64,000 bases of DNA from Natronorubrum bangense (GTDB taxonomy: Archaea; Halobacteriota; Halobacteria; Halobacteriales; Natrialbaceae), in contig NZ_CP031305.1 in assembly GCF_004799645.1 (NCBI RefSeq), positions 1,550,001 through 1,614,000 of the forward strand, given 5' to 3'. Below the pieces are notes generated by a model. The model was not told the origin of the DNA. It saw only the letters and a program-made list of their open reading frames with translations, and searched no databases. The translations under genes were made by a program, and so were the position numbers. Position 1 is the stretch's first letter, and each line of letters begins with the position of its first letter. Positions 48,480 through 58,500 of the stretch are shown in pieces.

Positions 48480-48881
48480 ATGCGCCGAGACGACCGCGAC
48501 GAACCCTTCGACGACCTGTTTCGCGAGATTGAGCGAATGATGAACGAAATGATGAACGGTGCCGATGCCAACGTCGAGTTCGACTCCTCGAGAGACGTTG
48601 ACAACGGCTTTGGGATGGATACCCACGTCAATATCCACGAGACCGATGAGGAGGTCCGCGTCATCGCTGACCTACCAGGTGTCGAGAAAGACAATATCGA
48701 ACTCGAATGTGACGGCAAGACGTTGACCATCTCTGCCTCGAGCGACCACCGTCAGTACGACGAACGCGTTTCGCTCCCCCAGCGTGTCAACGAACACACC
48801 GCGTCCGCGACCTACAACAACGGGGTTCTCGAGGTCGTGTTCGACCTTGCAGAGCAGTCATCGGGCATTAGCCTCGAGTAA
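48480..48881 (+). CDS. hsp20: Hsp20 family small heat-shock protein
   Basis: A 133-aa chaperone with the alpha-crystallin domain: DTHVNIHETDEEVRVIADLPGVEKDNI and a final YNNGVLEVVFDL (the G-V-L motif). The N-terminus is Met-rich (MMNEMMNG). The upstream gaaagtttttgcc may be a BRE/TATA element for stress control, about 35 bp before the ATG at 48480. Confidence 0.92.
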   Translation: MRRDDRDEPFDDLFREIERMMNEMMNGADANVEFDSSRDVDNGFGMDTHVNIHETDEEVRVIADLPGVEKDNIELECDGKTLTISASSDHRQYDERVSLPQRVNEHTASATYNNGVLEVVFDLAEQSSGISLE

Positions 48882-48975
48882 CGTCGTTGCGTCGCGGTCG
48901 AAAGACAGTTTTAGTGCGCGACTCGAAAACAGAACCGTCGAATCGACGCGAGCGGTTCTCTTCCTGTCCGTTGGC

Positions 48976-49833
48976 TTACGACACAATCTCTGCAGCCAGC
49001 CAGCCAAGCGCCATTCCGCCCAGAACGACACTGCCCAGTAACAACGCCGCGTTTGCTAACGCGTTTGGAACGAGTGCTGGTACCTGTCCGCTGACGAACA
49101 TCATCACCGACACGCCAAGCAGGCCGACGATCCCCCCGATCCCTGCCACAGTTAGCGGATCCGGTGACGTTCCCGGGGACGTCGTCGATGCTGTCGAACT
49201 GTCGTCCGCCGTCGCGGTATCCGTTTCCGTATCGGACTCCGAGTGTGACGTCGTCGCCTCGTCGGCATCCGACTCAGCAGGTGACTCGAGATTCGAATCT
49301 GGCTCCGTCGACACGTCGTCGTCCTCTCGCTCTATCGTCTCCGTTTTCTCGTCCGTGTCGGAAGTTGGTTCGACATCGAGGGTCGGCTCCTCGAGTTCCG
49401 ACACCACGACATCTGTCACGGTCGCCGGGTGGTCGGCCAGCCAGTTTCGACCTTCTGTGACGTCGTCGGTAATCAGCCGCTCGATGTCGTCATCGACCTG
49501 CTCGATGACGCTGTCGACGGACATCTTCGCGATGACTGACTCGGGATAGACGATGACGAGGGCCTCGAGTCCGGCTTCGTCCGCCTGCGTCGCCCACTCG
49601 GTAATTGACCACAGTTTGTCCTCATCGCTGATCGCCCCCTGATTGCGTGCATCGGCGTACATTTTGTTGGCGCCGGTGGCCTCGAGCAACTCGATACAGA
49701 GCTCCATATGAGCCCGAAAACTCTCGCTGGTCGCGAACCCGTGCCATCGAAGCAAGACGGCATCGAGCTCGTCGTCCCAACCGACAGTTCCAGCGTCCGT
49801 TCGCCGATAGATGTTCTCTTGAACGAGAGTCAT
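48976..49833 (-). CDS. SpoIIAA-like domain protein with C-terminal membrane anchor
   Basis: A 285-aa protein. The first ~130 residues look like a STAS/SpoIIAA-like domain (DAVLLRWHGFATSESFRAHM, MYADARNQGAISDEDKLW, LVIVYPESVIAKMSVDSVIE). A long Asp/Glu/Ser/Thr linker follows, then two hydrophobic helices (about 225-280). SpoIIAA-like domains bind lipids or partners and join stress signalling in bacteria. The membrane-tethered form is unusual. The ATG at 49833 is chosen for MTLVQENIYRRTD. AT-rich bases 49834-49990 hold the divergent promoters. Confidence 0.65.
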   Translation of the reverse strand: MTLVQENIYRRTDAGTVGWDDELDAVLLRWHGFATSESFRAHMELCIELLEATGANKMYADARNQGAISDEDKLWSITEWATQADEAGLEALVIVYPESVIAKMSVDSVIEQVDDDIERLITDDVTEGRNWLADHPATVTDVVVSELEEPTLDVEPTSDTDEKTETIEREDDDVSTEPDSNLESPAESDADEATTSHSESDTETDTATADDSSTASTTSPGTSPDPLTVAGIGGIVGLLGVSVMMFVSGQVPALVPNALANAALLLGSVVLGGMALGWLAAEIVS

Positions 49834-49990
49834 ATCGACTGCTAACAAACCTATATAAATATATCTATGCCAGGATATCAAATATAATAATGGGAGACCG
49901 CATGAGGAAATGACGGTGAATAATGTACTTTTGGATATAATTCATCTGTATCAACGCAAGATTGATATTCAAGCTATTTGATACACAACC

Positions 49991-50770
49991 ATGAACTCTG
50001 TACTCGACGGCGAGACGGCAGTTATTACGGGCGCCGCAAGTGGGATCGGTCGTGCGATCGCACTGACGTTTGCTGACGCAGGCGCAGACGTCGTCGTCGC
50101 AGACCTCCGCGAGGGGCCACGCCAGGGCGGTGTTTCGACACACGAACGGATCGCCGACGAGACCGACGCCGAAGCGACGTACGTCGAGTGTGACGTTACC
50201 GATCGCAACGCTCTCGAGGCAGCGATCGACGCCGCAGACGAGTTCGGCGGCCTCAGCATCATGGTGAACAACGCGGGTGTGTTCGGGCCGATGGGATCGA
50301 TCACGGAGATCTCCGTCGAGGACTACCGCGACCTGATGGCGATCAACCTCGATAGCGTCTTCGTCGGCTCGAAACTCGCCGCCGAGAAACTGATCGAACA
50401 GGGCGAAGGTGGGGCGATCGTGAACATCTCGAGTCTCGCCGGGCTGCAGGGATACGGCGAGATCGCGCCGTACTGTACGGCGAAAGCGGGCGTTCGAAAC
50501 CTCACCTACTCGTTGGCCGACGATCTCGGCCCACACGGAATCCGAGTCAACGCCATCCACCCCGGCGAGGTCGAGACGGCGCTGACGACCGAGGACTTCC
50601 CGATCGTCGGCACCGAGCAGGAGGAGGCACTCAAACAGCTGATTCCACTCCAGAAACTCGCACAACCCGAGGACGTTGCCAACGCAGCGCTCTTCCTCGC
50701 GAGCGATCTCGCCGGCCACATCACGGCCGAGTCACTGCTCGTTGACGGCGGCACGCGGAATACGAGCTAA
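49991..50770 (+). CDS. Short-chain dehydrogenase/reductase
   Basis: A classical 259-aa SDR. The cofactor loop is TGAASGIGRAIA near residue 12, NNAG lies near residue 91, and the catalytic YCTAK (Tyr158, Lys162) follows a Ser in NISSLAG. The VVADLR region after strand 2 suggests NAD rather than NADP. The substrate is unknown. It is transcribed divergently from the SpoIIAA-like gene. Confidence 0.92.
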   Translation: MNSVLDGETAVITGAASGIGRAIALTFADAGADVVVADLREGPRQGGVSTHERIADETDAEATYVECDVTDRNALEAAIDAADEFGGLSIMVNNAGVFGPMGSITEISVEDYRDLMAINLDSVFVGSKLAAEKLIEQGEGGAIVNISSLAGLQGYGEIAPYCTAKAGVRNLTYSLADDLGPHGIRVNAIHPGEVETALTTEDFPIVGTEQEEALKQLIPLQKLAQPEDVANAALFLASDLAGHITAESLLVDGGTRNTS

Positions 50771-50776
50771 GTTTCT

Positions 50777-51646
50777 TTACCGACACCGCGTGCGTATCGC
50801 CGCCGCCAACCGATCGTAAAAATCCGGCTCGTATTTCGTTTCCTCGTCGATCGTCGGCCGGGCGTTCGTCTCGTTGACGACGAGTCGATCGTCGGTCTCG
50901 AGGAGGTCCACGCCGAGAAACGGAATCTCGAGTTCGGCGGCGACTGATTCGGCGAGGTCGCGCCACTGCTCGGGGAGGTCCACGCCGGTCGCCTCCGCCC
51001 CGCGGTGGACGTTGTGTTTCCACTGCCCGGACGCGACCGCGTCGTCGGGAAGGCGACGCTCGACGGCACCGACGTACTCGCCCTCGAGCACCATCACCCG
51101 GTAGTCGGTCGCATCGGGGAGATACTCCTGGACGAGAAACGAGCGGTCACCAGTGGCCCGATAGTCGTGGACCAGTGAGAGGTAATCACAGATCCCCAGA
51201 AACGAATCGAGATCGTGAGCCTTTGCGACGCCGACGCCGCGGGTCGTCGAGTTCGGTTTGACGACGACCGGCGGCTCGAATCGTTCGAAGACATCGGCCA
51301 ACTCGGCCTCTGAGACCTCGTTCGAGACGTAAACCGACGTCGGGACCGGCAGGTCGGCTCGCTCGAGACGGGCGAGCACTTCGGCCTTGTTTCGCGAGGT
51401 CAGGACGGCGTCGCGACCGTTGAGCCACGGCACCTCGAGACGGGCGTCAGCGACCCCACCCTCCATCAGCCGCCCGGGATAGACGTAGCCAACGTCGTAC
51501 TCCGCTGGCTCCCACGGTGTGTCCGTCCCCAGCGACACCACGCGCTCGCTGACTGGAACGTACTGAGCTTGAATATCGCGTTCGGCCAACGGCTCGCGCA
51601 TCCGCTGGAACGTCTCCGTGTTGTTCGCAACCGCGAGAGTGAGCAT
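50777..51646 (-). CDS. RimK-type ATP-grasp ligase
   Basis: A 289-aa ATP-grasp enzyme. VVVKPNSTTRGVGVAKA forms the ATP-lid loop near residue 127, FLVQEYLP and FLGVDLLETDDRLVVNETNARP carry the metal and ATP ligands. RimK-like enzymes ligate amino acids to proteins or small molecules. It is convergent with the SDR gene (six bases apart). The 326 bp upstream to 51972 hold nothing recognisable. Confidence 0.85.
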   Translation of the reverse strand: MLTLAVANNTETFQRMREPLAERDIQAQYVPVSERVVSLGTDTPWEPAEYDVGYVYPGRLMEGGVADARLEVPWLNGRDAVLTSRNKAEVLARLERADLPVPTSVYVSNEVSEAELADVFERFEPPVVVKPNSTTRGVGVAKAHDLDSFLGICDYLSLVHDYRATGDRSFLVQEYLPDATDYRVMVLEGEYVGAVERRLPDDAVASGQWKHNVHRGAEATGVDLPEQWRDLAESVAAELEIPFLGVDLLETDDRLVVNETNARPTIDEETKYEPDFYDRLAAAIRTRCR

Positions 51647-51972
51647 ACTCGACGTCGGGCGTAGACCGATAAAAAGGTGCTCGAGACCGCACTCGCAGTC
51701 ACGAACTCGACCCGACCGAGAGCGGCACGTGCACAGCGTGTCCGCTACGGACGACTCACACTGCCAGACAACAGTCAGTAACCGCCCAATCGCGCCTCAT
51801 AGTTCGTCGCCGTCGGCGACGACCGTTCGCGTGCGATCGGTGCGTGAATCGTTCTGTCCGGCAGTATCAGCGACCGCTGTGAACGGTCGACTATCGGAGA
51901 GACGGTTGAAAAGCGGCGTGTGCTCGCGACGAGAGTCTGTTTGCCTCTCGAGCAACGGAGCAACGCGTCGGT

Positions 51973-52503
51973 TTACGCGATCAGCTGCTCTTCGCCTTTC
52001 TCGACGACGATACGGCACGGCGGCGAGATCTTGTTGTAGGAGCGACGGAGCGCGTCCTTGGCGAACTCGGCGTCATCGACGTCACACCAGATCGTGAAGA
52101 TGCGCTCGCCAGCGCCCATTCGTGCGGCGGTGCCGACGATCTTCCCGAAGGACTGTCGCATCCCGTCGGAAACACGGTCTGCACCCGCACCCGTTGCCTG
52201 CTTGTTCTCACGGATGACGTGGTGTGGGAACTTCCGGAGAATCATCTTGTAGTTGCCCTCTCCGGCGTTTTTCAGCATGTGACGGTTGGCCGAGAGACGC
52301 GAGGCCTCGAGCGAACCGTGTCGGATCTGCACCTCTTCTTCGGTGACGAGGCTGATCTGGATGGGGTAGTCGTCTGCATCGGCGCTGAGGTCGCCCATCT
52401 TGTGCTGTGCGATCTTCGAACCTGGGATCCCAGTAATGTATTCGCGGCGCGTGTAAGCCGGCTTACTGATTTCCCGATACATTGAGGCGGGTTTATCGGA
52501 CAT
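51973..52503 (-). CDS. rpl10e: Ribosomal protein uL16 (L10e)
   Basis: Large-subunit protein near the peptidyl transferase/tRNA site, 176 aa. It starts [20 protein letters not shown] and includes [20 protein letters not shown], typical of archaeal L10e. A single gene with its own promoter; the tataatatta-type AT stretch near 52620-52630 could be the box. The gap up to 52783 has no recognisable gene. Confidence 0.97.
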   Translation of the reverse strand: MSDKPASMYREISKPAYTRREYITGIPGSKIAQHKMGDLSADADDYPIQISLVTEEEVQIRHGSLEASRLSANRHMLKNAGEGNYKMILRKFPHHVIRENKQATGAGADRVSDGMRQSFGKIVGTAARMGAGERIFTIWCDVDDAEFAKDALRRSYNKISPPCRIVVEKGEEQLIA

Positions 52504-52783
52504 GGTTGTGGTTACTTACGAAAACGCAGGCCTACCGTGCGGATAAAGGCTTCGAAGCACGCGTTGAGGAGACCGGCCAACGGCCACCGAAACACGACGG
52601 TGGGGTGATACGGTAGAGCAGATATTATTACTCTCCCGTGTGGGTGTGTGGGAACTGAGCTGCTGACGGCGTCTCTCGAGAGACTGGTGTGGCGACAAAC
52701 AGCAAACCAACACACAGTTACGCGACGTTGCGGCAGCGGCGACTCGATGAAAGGACGACAGAACAGCGATCGAAGCTCACAAC

Positions 52784-53014
52784 TCAGTTGCGCAGAACGT
52801 ACTCGGTGTCCTGTTTCTCGATCAGTCCCTCGGTCGAAAGGGAGTTGAGGACGCTCAGGATCGTGATCTTCTTCATTGCCAGGATCTGCCCGAGTTCGTC
52901 GACCGTCGTCCCATCGGTCGCATCCAGGGTGAGGTAGACGAGTTTGCCCTGTGGGGACTTGATTTCGGTCGGGAGGTGACTGATTTTGGCGTCGGAATGG
53001 GTCTGTTCCATCAT
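52784..53014 (-). CDS. Small TrmB/MarR-like winged-helix regulator
   Basis: A 76-aa protein starting MMEQTHSDAKISH. The TPQGKLVYLTLDA-like region and TTVDELGQILAMKKITILSV form a compact winged helix as in TrmB-family regulators. It has no sensor domain, so it is like the single-domain HTH proteins common in haloarchaea. The start could be either of two adjacent Met codons. The 750-bp upstream gap is AT-rich and contains its promoter. Confidence 0.75.
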   Translation of the reverse strand: MMEQTHSDAKISHLPTEIKSPQGKLVYLTLDATDGTTVDELGQILAMKKITILSVLNSLSTEGLIEKQDTEYVLRN

Positions 53015-53441
53015 TGTACTTCCACCGACAACGAACTCCTGTATAAGTCTATGGTACAGTGGGTGCATATTGGCTAACGAGTAATAATGTGATTATATGT
53101 ATTGATTCGCACTCTCATGGTTTGGTAGCGTACCCGCACAGCGCGTACCGTACAGTTATATTCATTGTACCGGCCACTCAGCCGGATACGCTCGCCTGAG
53201 TGACAGGTGTGTTCGTCGCGTTTCAGATCGCTTCGGCTGGGGTGTAGCTCACAGAACACGTCATACAGCACGGCATACCGTACACTCGACTGTTACTTTT
53301 CTCGAGTCTCACATTCTGTTTAATGTGTATTAATATGGCCGATCAGGCGAGCGTGCAGTTCGGTGCACACTGCTCTTTATACGGTCACGCTCGGCTGTCG
53401 TCGCTGCTGCCCGTCACTGTACACCCCATCGCACGACGGGA

Positions 53442-53548
53442 CGCGGTTCGGAACGTGCGCGGTTCGGAACGAACGAAGTGAGTGAGAACCGCGGAAAGCG
53501 AACGGGGAGGAACGACCCGTGAGCGAACGAAGTGAGCGAGAACCGCGG
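53442..53548. repeat. Short GAGCGAACGAAGTGAG-type repeats
   Basis: gcggttcggaac occurs at 53443-53454 and again at 53459-53470. A longer unit, gaacgaagtgagtgagaacc (53471-53490), has a near-copy, gaacgaagtgagcgagaacc, within 53521-53548. These resemble interspersed elements common between haloarchaeal genes. No coding frame is convincing in the whole 53015-53766 gap. Confidence 0.55.
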
Positions 53549-53734
53549 TCAGTGCGATGGGTGTGCCTCGGTTCAGTTGGTACGGTCGTTGGTCCGGGGT
53601 GACGGAGACATCGAGAAACGAACTCGAGTCCGGCATGCATCTGGGATCTGGATGCGGGTCACGTAGCGATTGGACGGAGTGGACTCGAGAAAAAACGCTC
53701 GAGAGAGTGACCGCCGAAACACACACCGGCGGCG

Positions 53735-53740
53735 TATTTA
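53735..53740 (+). promoter_or_regulatory. TATA-like box of the site-2 protease gene
   Basis: tattta lies 32 bp before the ATG at 53767, suggesting a nearly leaderless transcript (only a few bases of leader). Confidence 0.5.
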
Positions 53741-53766
53741 AGGCCCTCCCGCGGCTATGATAGGAT

Positions 53767-54999
53767 ATGATGAAGAGTTTCCGGATCGGTTCCCTGTTCG
53801 GGATTCCGATTAAATTGGATCTCACGTTCTTGCTGGTGTTGCCGTTGTTTGCCTATCTCATCGGTGCACAGATCGGGCCTGTCGTCGATATTCTCAACAC
53901 GAGCATGAATGCCGGGATCGACGTCGACGCACTCACAGCCGAGTGGTGGCTGCCGTACGTCGTTGGTCTGGCTGCGGCGATCGGACTGTTCGTTGGCGTC
54001 GTCTTACACGAACTCGGTCACTCGCTGACAGCCCAGCGCTATGGGTTTCCGATCGATTCGATTACGCTCTGGCTGTTCGGTGGCATCGCTGCCCTCTCGG
54101 AGATGCCCGAAGATTGGAAACAGGAGTTCAACATCGCCATCGCGGGCCCGATCGTCTCCGTGCTGGTCGGTATCGCGTCGTATCTCCTCTTTTTGGTCAC
54201 CCCCGAAGCGTTCAGCGGAACACGGTTCGTACTCGGCTATCTCGCTGTATTGAACGTCGCACTCGCAATTTTCAACATGATACCGGCGTTCCCGATGGAC
54301 GGCGGACGAATCCTCCGAGCACTCCTCGCTCGCGGGCGGCCGTACGCGAAAGCAACACAGCAGGCTGCAGGCATCGGCAAACTGTTTGCTGTCTTCATGG
54401 GCCTGTTCGGGCTGCTCGCGTTCAACATCATTCTCATTGGTGTCGCCTTCTTCGTCTACATCGCGGCCTCGAGTGAGGCCCAGCAGGTGACGATGAAAGC
54501 CGCCTTCCAGGACGTCACCGTCGGAGATATCATGACGTCGACCGGCGATCTCCACACCGTCGAGCCCGACACCCCGATTTCGACGCTCATCCAGCGGATG
54601 TTCACCGAACGCCACACGGGCTATCCGGTTGTCGAATACGACGCGTTCGAAGGCGAGCGACTCGTTGGCCTCGTCACTCTCTCAGATGCTCGTGGGATCG
54701 ATCCAGTCGAGCGTGATGCCTACACGGTCGAGGACGTCATGACGACTGATCTGCAGACGATCTCGGCTGATTCGGATGCCATGACCGCAATCGAGCAAAT
54801 GCAAAAACACGGTATCGGTCGCTTGCTCGTCGTCGAGAACGATGAGCAGCGCTCTGTTGACCGGTCGGATGGCGAGACACCGCACGAAGGCGACGAACTC
54901 GTCGGCTTGATCTCGCGGTCGGACGTGATGACGGCCTTCGACATCGTCCAGAAAAGTGGGTCAGTCAGCCCGGTTGGCCAACCACAGACTGCAGACTGA
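53767..54999 (+). CDS. Site-2-type intramembrane metalloprotease with CBS domains
   Basis: A 410-aa M50-family membrane protease. The zinc site is HELGH (His81, Glu82, His85) and the third ligand lies in NMIPAFPMDGGRILRA near residue 175. About six membrane helices precede a cytoplasmic pair of CBS domains (VGDIMTSTGDLHTVE, VEDVMTTDLQTISADSDAM). It would cleave membrane-bound substrates, possibly gated by adenosyl ligands on CBS. A single-gene unit. Confidence 0.93.
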   Translation: MMKSFRIGSLFGIPIKLDLTFLLVLPLFAYLIGAQIGPVVDILNTSMNAGIDVDALTAEWWLPYVVGLAAAIGLFVGVVLHELGHSLTAQRYGFPIDSITLWLFGGIAALSEMPEDWKQEFNIAIAGPIVSVLVGIASYLLFLVTPEAFSGTRFVLGYLAVLNVALAIFNMIPAFPMDGGRILRALLARGRPYAKATQQAAGIGKLFAVFMGLFGLLAFNIILIGVAFFVYIAASSEAQQVTMKAAFQDVTVGDIMTSTGDLHTVEPDTPISTLIQRMFTERHTGYPVVEYDAFEGERLVGLVTLSDARGIDPVERDAYTVEDVMTTDLQTISADSDAMTAIEQMQKHGIGRLLVVENDEQRSVDRSDGETPHEGDELVGLISRSDVMTAFDIVQKSGSVSPVGQPQTAD

Positions 55000-55090
55000 A
55001 CGAGCACTAAACCGGCAAAATGGGCCGTAACGGCCGTCTCGAGCACCGAGACCAACATTCTTAACCGCAGTCGGGGCTGACGCTTCGTCG

Positions 55091-56089
55091 ATGCCACCGG
55101 CCATAGAGACCGTCGACCTCGTCAAGGAGTACGGCGATTTGCGCGCTCTGCAGGAGCTCTCACTGACCGTCGAGGAAGGGGAGTTCTTCGGCTTGCTCGG
55201 CCCGAACGGCGCAGGCAAAACGACGTTCATCAACACGCTGGTCGGACTGGTCCGCAAGACCGGCGGCGAGGCGCGTGTGTTCGGCCACGACGTCGAGGAC
55301 GACTACCAGCAGGCCCGGGACGCGATCGGCGTGGCCCCACAGGAGTTCAACGTCGATCGGTTCTTCCCGATCAAAGAGGTCCTGATGCACAAGGCTGGCT
55401 ATCACGGAATCCCGGACGACGAAGCCGCCGAGCGTGCCGACGAGGTGCTCAAACGCGTCGGTATCTACGACAAGCGAAACGAACGCTTCGACTGGCTCTC
55501 CGGCGGGATGAAACGCCGCCTGCTACTCGCCCGCGCCCTCGTCACCGACCCTGATCTCCTCATTCTCGACGAACCGACGGCGGGCGTCGACGTCCAGTTG
55601 CGCCACGATCTCTGGGAGCTCGTCACCGAACTCAACGAGGAGGGAACGACGATTTTGCTGACGACCCACTACATCGAGGAGGCCGAACGCCTCTGTGATC
55701 GGGTCGCGATCATGAACGAGGGTCGGAAGGTGACCGTCGCGACGCCGGACGAACTGAAAACCCGCGGCACGGATACGATCTCGGTGCAACTCGAGTCCAC
55801 ACCGGCTGTTGCACCCGATCTCAAAGCTTACGCACACGAAACGAGCATCTCTGGGGATCACCTCGAGGTGCGTGTCGATGACGGCGGCTCGATCGCGCCC
55901 CGCCTGCTCAACGACCTCGAGGCGATGGGGTACGAGATCACCGACCTCGAGATCGCTCGAACCTCGCTCGAGGAGATTTTCGTCGACCTGACGCGAAGCG
56001 AGGATCGGACGGTGACTCGCTCGTCGGCGACAGCCGACGATGGCGAGCGCGACCACGACCTCGAGCGAGAACAAGAGGGGGTCGCCTGA
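55091..56089 (+). CDS. ABC transporter ATP-binding protein
   Basis: A 332-aa ATPase of the ABC-2 exporter group (DrrA/NodI type). Walker A GPNGAGKTT is at residues 37-45, the signature is LSGGMKRRLLLARAL near residue 138, and Walker B is LLILDEPTAGVD. A C-terminal ~100-residue extension is typical of this group. The stop overlaps the permease start. Confidence 0.93.
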   Translation: MPPAIETVDLVKEYGDLRALQELSLTVEEGEFFGLLGPNGAGKTTFINTLVGLVRKTGGEARVFGHDVEDDYQQARDAIGVAPQEFNVDRFFPIKEVLMHKAGYHGIPDDEAAERADEVLKRVGIYDKRNERFDWLSGGMKRRLLLARALVTDPDLLILDEPTAGVDVQLRHDLWELVTELNEEGTTILLTTHYIEEAERLCDRVAIMNEGRKVTVATPDELKTRGTDTISVQLESTPAVAPDLKAYAHETSISGDHLEVRVDDGGSIAPRLLNDLEAMGYEITDLEIARTSLEEIFVDLTRSEDRTVTRSSATADDGERDHDLEREQEGVA

Positions 56090-56886
56090 TGTTCTCGGTC
56101 GGCTTTCGTGCGCTGTTCCGGCGCGAACTGCTTCGGTTCATTCGGCGTCCCAAGAACACGTTCATGCCGCCGGCGATCACGAACGTGCTCTATTTCGCCG
56201 TCTTCGGGGTGATTCTCGGCGGGCGGATCGACGAACCGGTGGCGGGGATCGGCTACATCCTCTTTCTGATTCCGGGGCTGATCGTGCTCGGGACGATCTC
56301 GAACGCCTTCGAGAACGCCTCGTTCTCGATCTTCCACGGGCGGTGGAACGAGTACATCCACGAGACGCTCACCTCGCCGCTGTCGTACGCCGAGATGGTT
56401 GTCGCCTACGTCGGCGCCAGCGCGGTTCGTGGCCTGATCGTTGGCGCGATCATCGCCGTCATCGGCCGGCTGTTCGTCCCGATCTCGATCGAACACGGCC
56501 TGTTCCTCGTCGCCACGATGGTCGTCATCGCCGCGCTGTTTGCGGGACTGGGGATCATTGGCGGGCTCGTTGCACGGGACTTCGACGACCTCACCGTGAT
56601 GAACCAGTTCATCCTTCGACCGCTGGTCTTCTTTGGGGCCGTTTTCTACTCGCTGACCATGCTGGACCCCATCTGGCAGTACGTGTCCCTCCTGAATCCG
56701 ATGGTCTACATGGTCGACAGCGTCCGCTACGGCTTGCTTGGCTACTCGGACCTGCTCGAGGTTGCGCCGGCGGCCTACGCCGAACTCGCACCGTATGCCT
56801 CACTCGGGGTGCTCACCGCACTCACCGGGTTCGTCATCGCGCTCGACGTCTACCTGTTCAAGATCGGCTATGGGCTGACTGACTGA
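56089..56886 (+). CDS. ABC-2 type transporter permease
   Basis: A 265-aa membrane protein with six helices of the ABC-2 type, including GRWNEYIHETLTSPLSY and the LVFFGAVFYSLTMLDPIWQ segment. ATG overlaps the previous TGA, so it pairs with the ATPase as one exporter. The substrate (drug, lipid or polysaccharide) cannot be told from sequence. Confidence 0.92.
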   Translation: MFSVGFRALFRRELLRFIRRPKNTFMPPAITNVLYFAVFGVILGGRIDEPVAGIGYILFLIPGLIVLGTISNAFENASFSIFHGRWNEYIHETLTSPLSYAEMVVAYVGASAVRGLIVGAIIAVIGRLFVPISIEHGLFLVATMVVIAALFAGLGIIGGLVARDFDDLTVMNQFILRPLVFFGAVFYSLTMLDPIWQYVSLLNPMVYMVDSVRYGLLGYSDLLEVAPAAYAELAPYASLGVLTALTGFVIALDVYLFKIGYGLTD

Positions 56887-56978
56887 TCGGTGACGGTGGC
56901 TCGAGAGCTACTGACAGCGATTTTTACGCCGTGCGGTGTAACACAGATATTATTGGCCGTCGGCGACCTCGGTCTCTC

Positions 56979-57443
56979 ATGGGAAACGAGTACTGCCGGC
57001 ACTGTGGTGCAACACTCGCACCTGATTCCAATTTCTGTAGCGAATGTGGCGAAGCAGTCGCTGAGCCCAGCGGCTGGGGAAGCGATGTCGGTGAATACGA
57101 CCGATCGCACGAACCGACAGCCCATACAACGACACGCGAGAAGGAAACGACGTTTGCGGCGCTCACACATGTTTTGGGACTGCTGACGTGGGTTATCGGC
57201 CCGCTGATCGTGCTCGTCGCGACCGAAGACGAGTTCGTCGAGGAGAACGCCAGAAACGCATTGAACTGGCAGATCATGTTCTCGATCTACATGCTGCTCT
57301 CGTTCGTGCTCACGTTCGTCCTCATCGGGCTCGTATTTTTGTTCCTTGTTCCGATCGTCGACCTGATCGTCTGCGTCGTTGCGGCTGTCAAGGCCAACGA
57401 CGGCGAGGCGTGGACATACCCAGCCACACCTGATATCGTCTAG
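56979..57443 (+). CDS. Zinc-ribbon DUF4870 (Tic20-like) membrane protein
   Basis: A 154-aa protein. The N-terminal zinc ribbon is YCRHCGATLAPDSNFCSECGE (Cys6, Cys9 and the later pair). The C-terminal half has two to three membrane helices with VEENARNALNWQI, the DUF4870 signature. The ATG at 56979 follows a tattattggcc box, suggesting a leaderless transcript. Function unknown. Confidence 0.85.
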   Translation: MGNEYCRHCGATLAPDSNFCSECGEAVAEPSGWGSDVGEYDRSHEPTAHTTTREKETTFAALTHVLGLLTWVIGPLIVLVATEDEFVEENARNALNWQIMFSIYMLLSFVLTFVLIGLVFLFLVPIVDLIVCVVAAVKANDGEAWTYPATPDIV

Positions 57444-57483
57444 CGGGGGGCTCTTTCGTTCGAAATGACTCGAGTACCGACTC

Positions 57484-58500
57484 TCACCGGTCGTCTTCTG
57501 CGACCTTGACGAGCTGTTTGCCGATATTTTCTCCTTCGAACAGCCCCAGAAATGCGTCGGGGGCGTTCTCGAAGCCCTCGACGACGTGCTCGCGGTACTG
57601 GATCTCGCCGCTCTGAACGAACTGCGAGAGACGCTCGAGCGCCTCGCCCCAGCGCCCCTCGTAGTCGGTGACGAGGAAGCCCTCGACCGTCACACGGGAT
57701 TCGATGAGTTTGCCGAGCTTTCGCGGCCCGGTGGGGACATCGGTCTCGTTGTAGAGGGCAATCTGTCCGCAGACGGCGACGCGAGCACGGACGTTCAGCC
57801 GGGGCCAGACGGCATCCGTAATCGGGCCGCCGACGTTGTCGAAGTAGACGTCGATCCCGTCCGGACAGGCGTCGTCGACCGCACTCGAGAGGTCGTCGGT
57901 CGTCTTGTAGTTAATCGCGGCGTCGAAGCCGAGGTCGTCGGTGAGCCACGCGATCTTTTCCTCACTGCCGGCGGTGCCGACCACGCGCGCCCCGCTGAGT
58001 TGTGCGAGTTGGCCGACGACGGAGCCGACCGCGCCGGCCGCGGCGGAGACGACGACTGTGTCGCCAGGCGTCGGTTCACCGACGTCGAGCAGCCCGAAGT
58101 AAGCCGTGACGCCGGGCATGCCGAGGACGCCCAGTGCCGTCGAGATCGGGCCGTGCTCCGGGTTCACTGGCCTGAGTTCGCCGGCGTCAGCGACGGCGTG
58201 TTCCGCCCACAGGAGGTCTCCGGTGACAATATCGCCGGTTGAGAACGCCGCGGCGTTGGACTCGAGGACTTCGCCGACGACGCCGGCGCGCATCGGCTCG
58301 TCGACGACCCACGGTTCGGCGTACGACTCCGCATCACGCATTCGACCGCGCATATAGGGGTCGACGGACTGATACAGCGTGCGAACGAGCACCTCGTTCG
58401 GCCCGGGCTCGGGACGTTCGACGGTAACGAGGTCGAAGTTCTCGGGTGCCGGTTCGCCGACTGGACGGCTCGCGAGCCGCCACTGTCTGGTTGTTGCCAT
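57484..58500 (-). CDS. NADP-dependent medium-chain oxidoreductase
   Basis: A 338-aa zinc-free MDR of the leukotriene B4 dehydrogenase/CurA type. The NADP loop is SAAAGAVGSVVGQLA near residue 152, with GMPGVTAYFGL just before and YFDNVGG later. It lacks catalytic-zinc cysteine ligands. A role in reducing quinones or enones is inferred from the family. Start ATG at 58500. Confidence 0.9.
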   Translation of the reverse strand: MATTRQWRLASRPVGEPAPENFDLVTVERPEPGPNEVLVRTLYQSVDPYMRGRMRDAESYAEPWVVDEPMRAGVVGEVLESNAAAFSTGDIVTGDLLWAEHAVADAGELRPVNPEHGPISTALGVLGMPGVTAYFGLLDVGEPTPGDTVVVSAAAGAVGSVVGQLAQLSGARVVGTAGSEEKIAWLTDDLGFDAAINYKTTDDLSSAVDDACPDGIDVYFDNVGGPITDAVWPRLNVRARVAVCGQIALYNETDVPTGPRKLGKLIESRVTVEGFLVTDYEGRWGEALERLSQFVQSGEIQYREHVVEGFENAPDAFLGLFEGENIGKQLVKVAEDDR

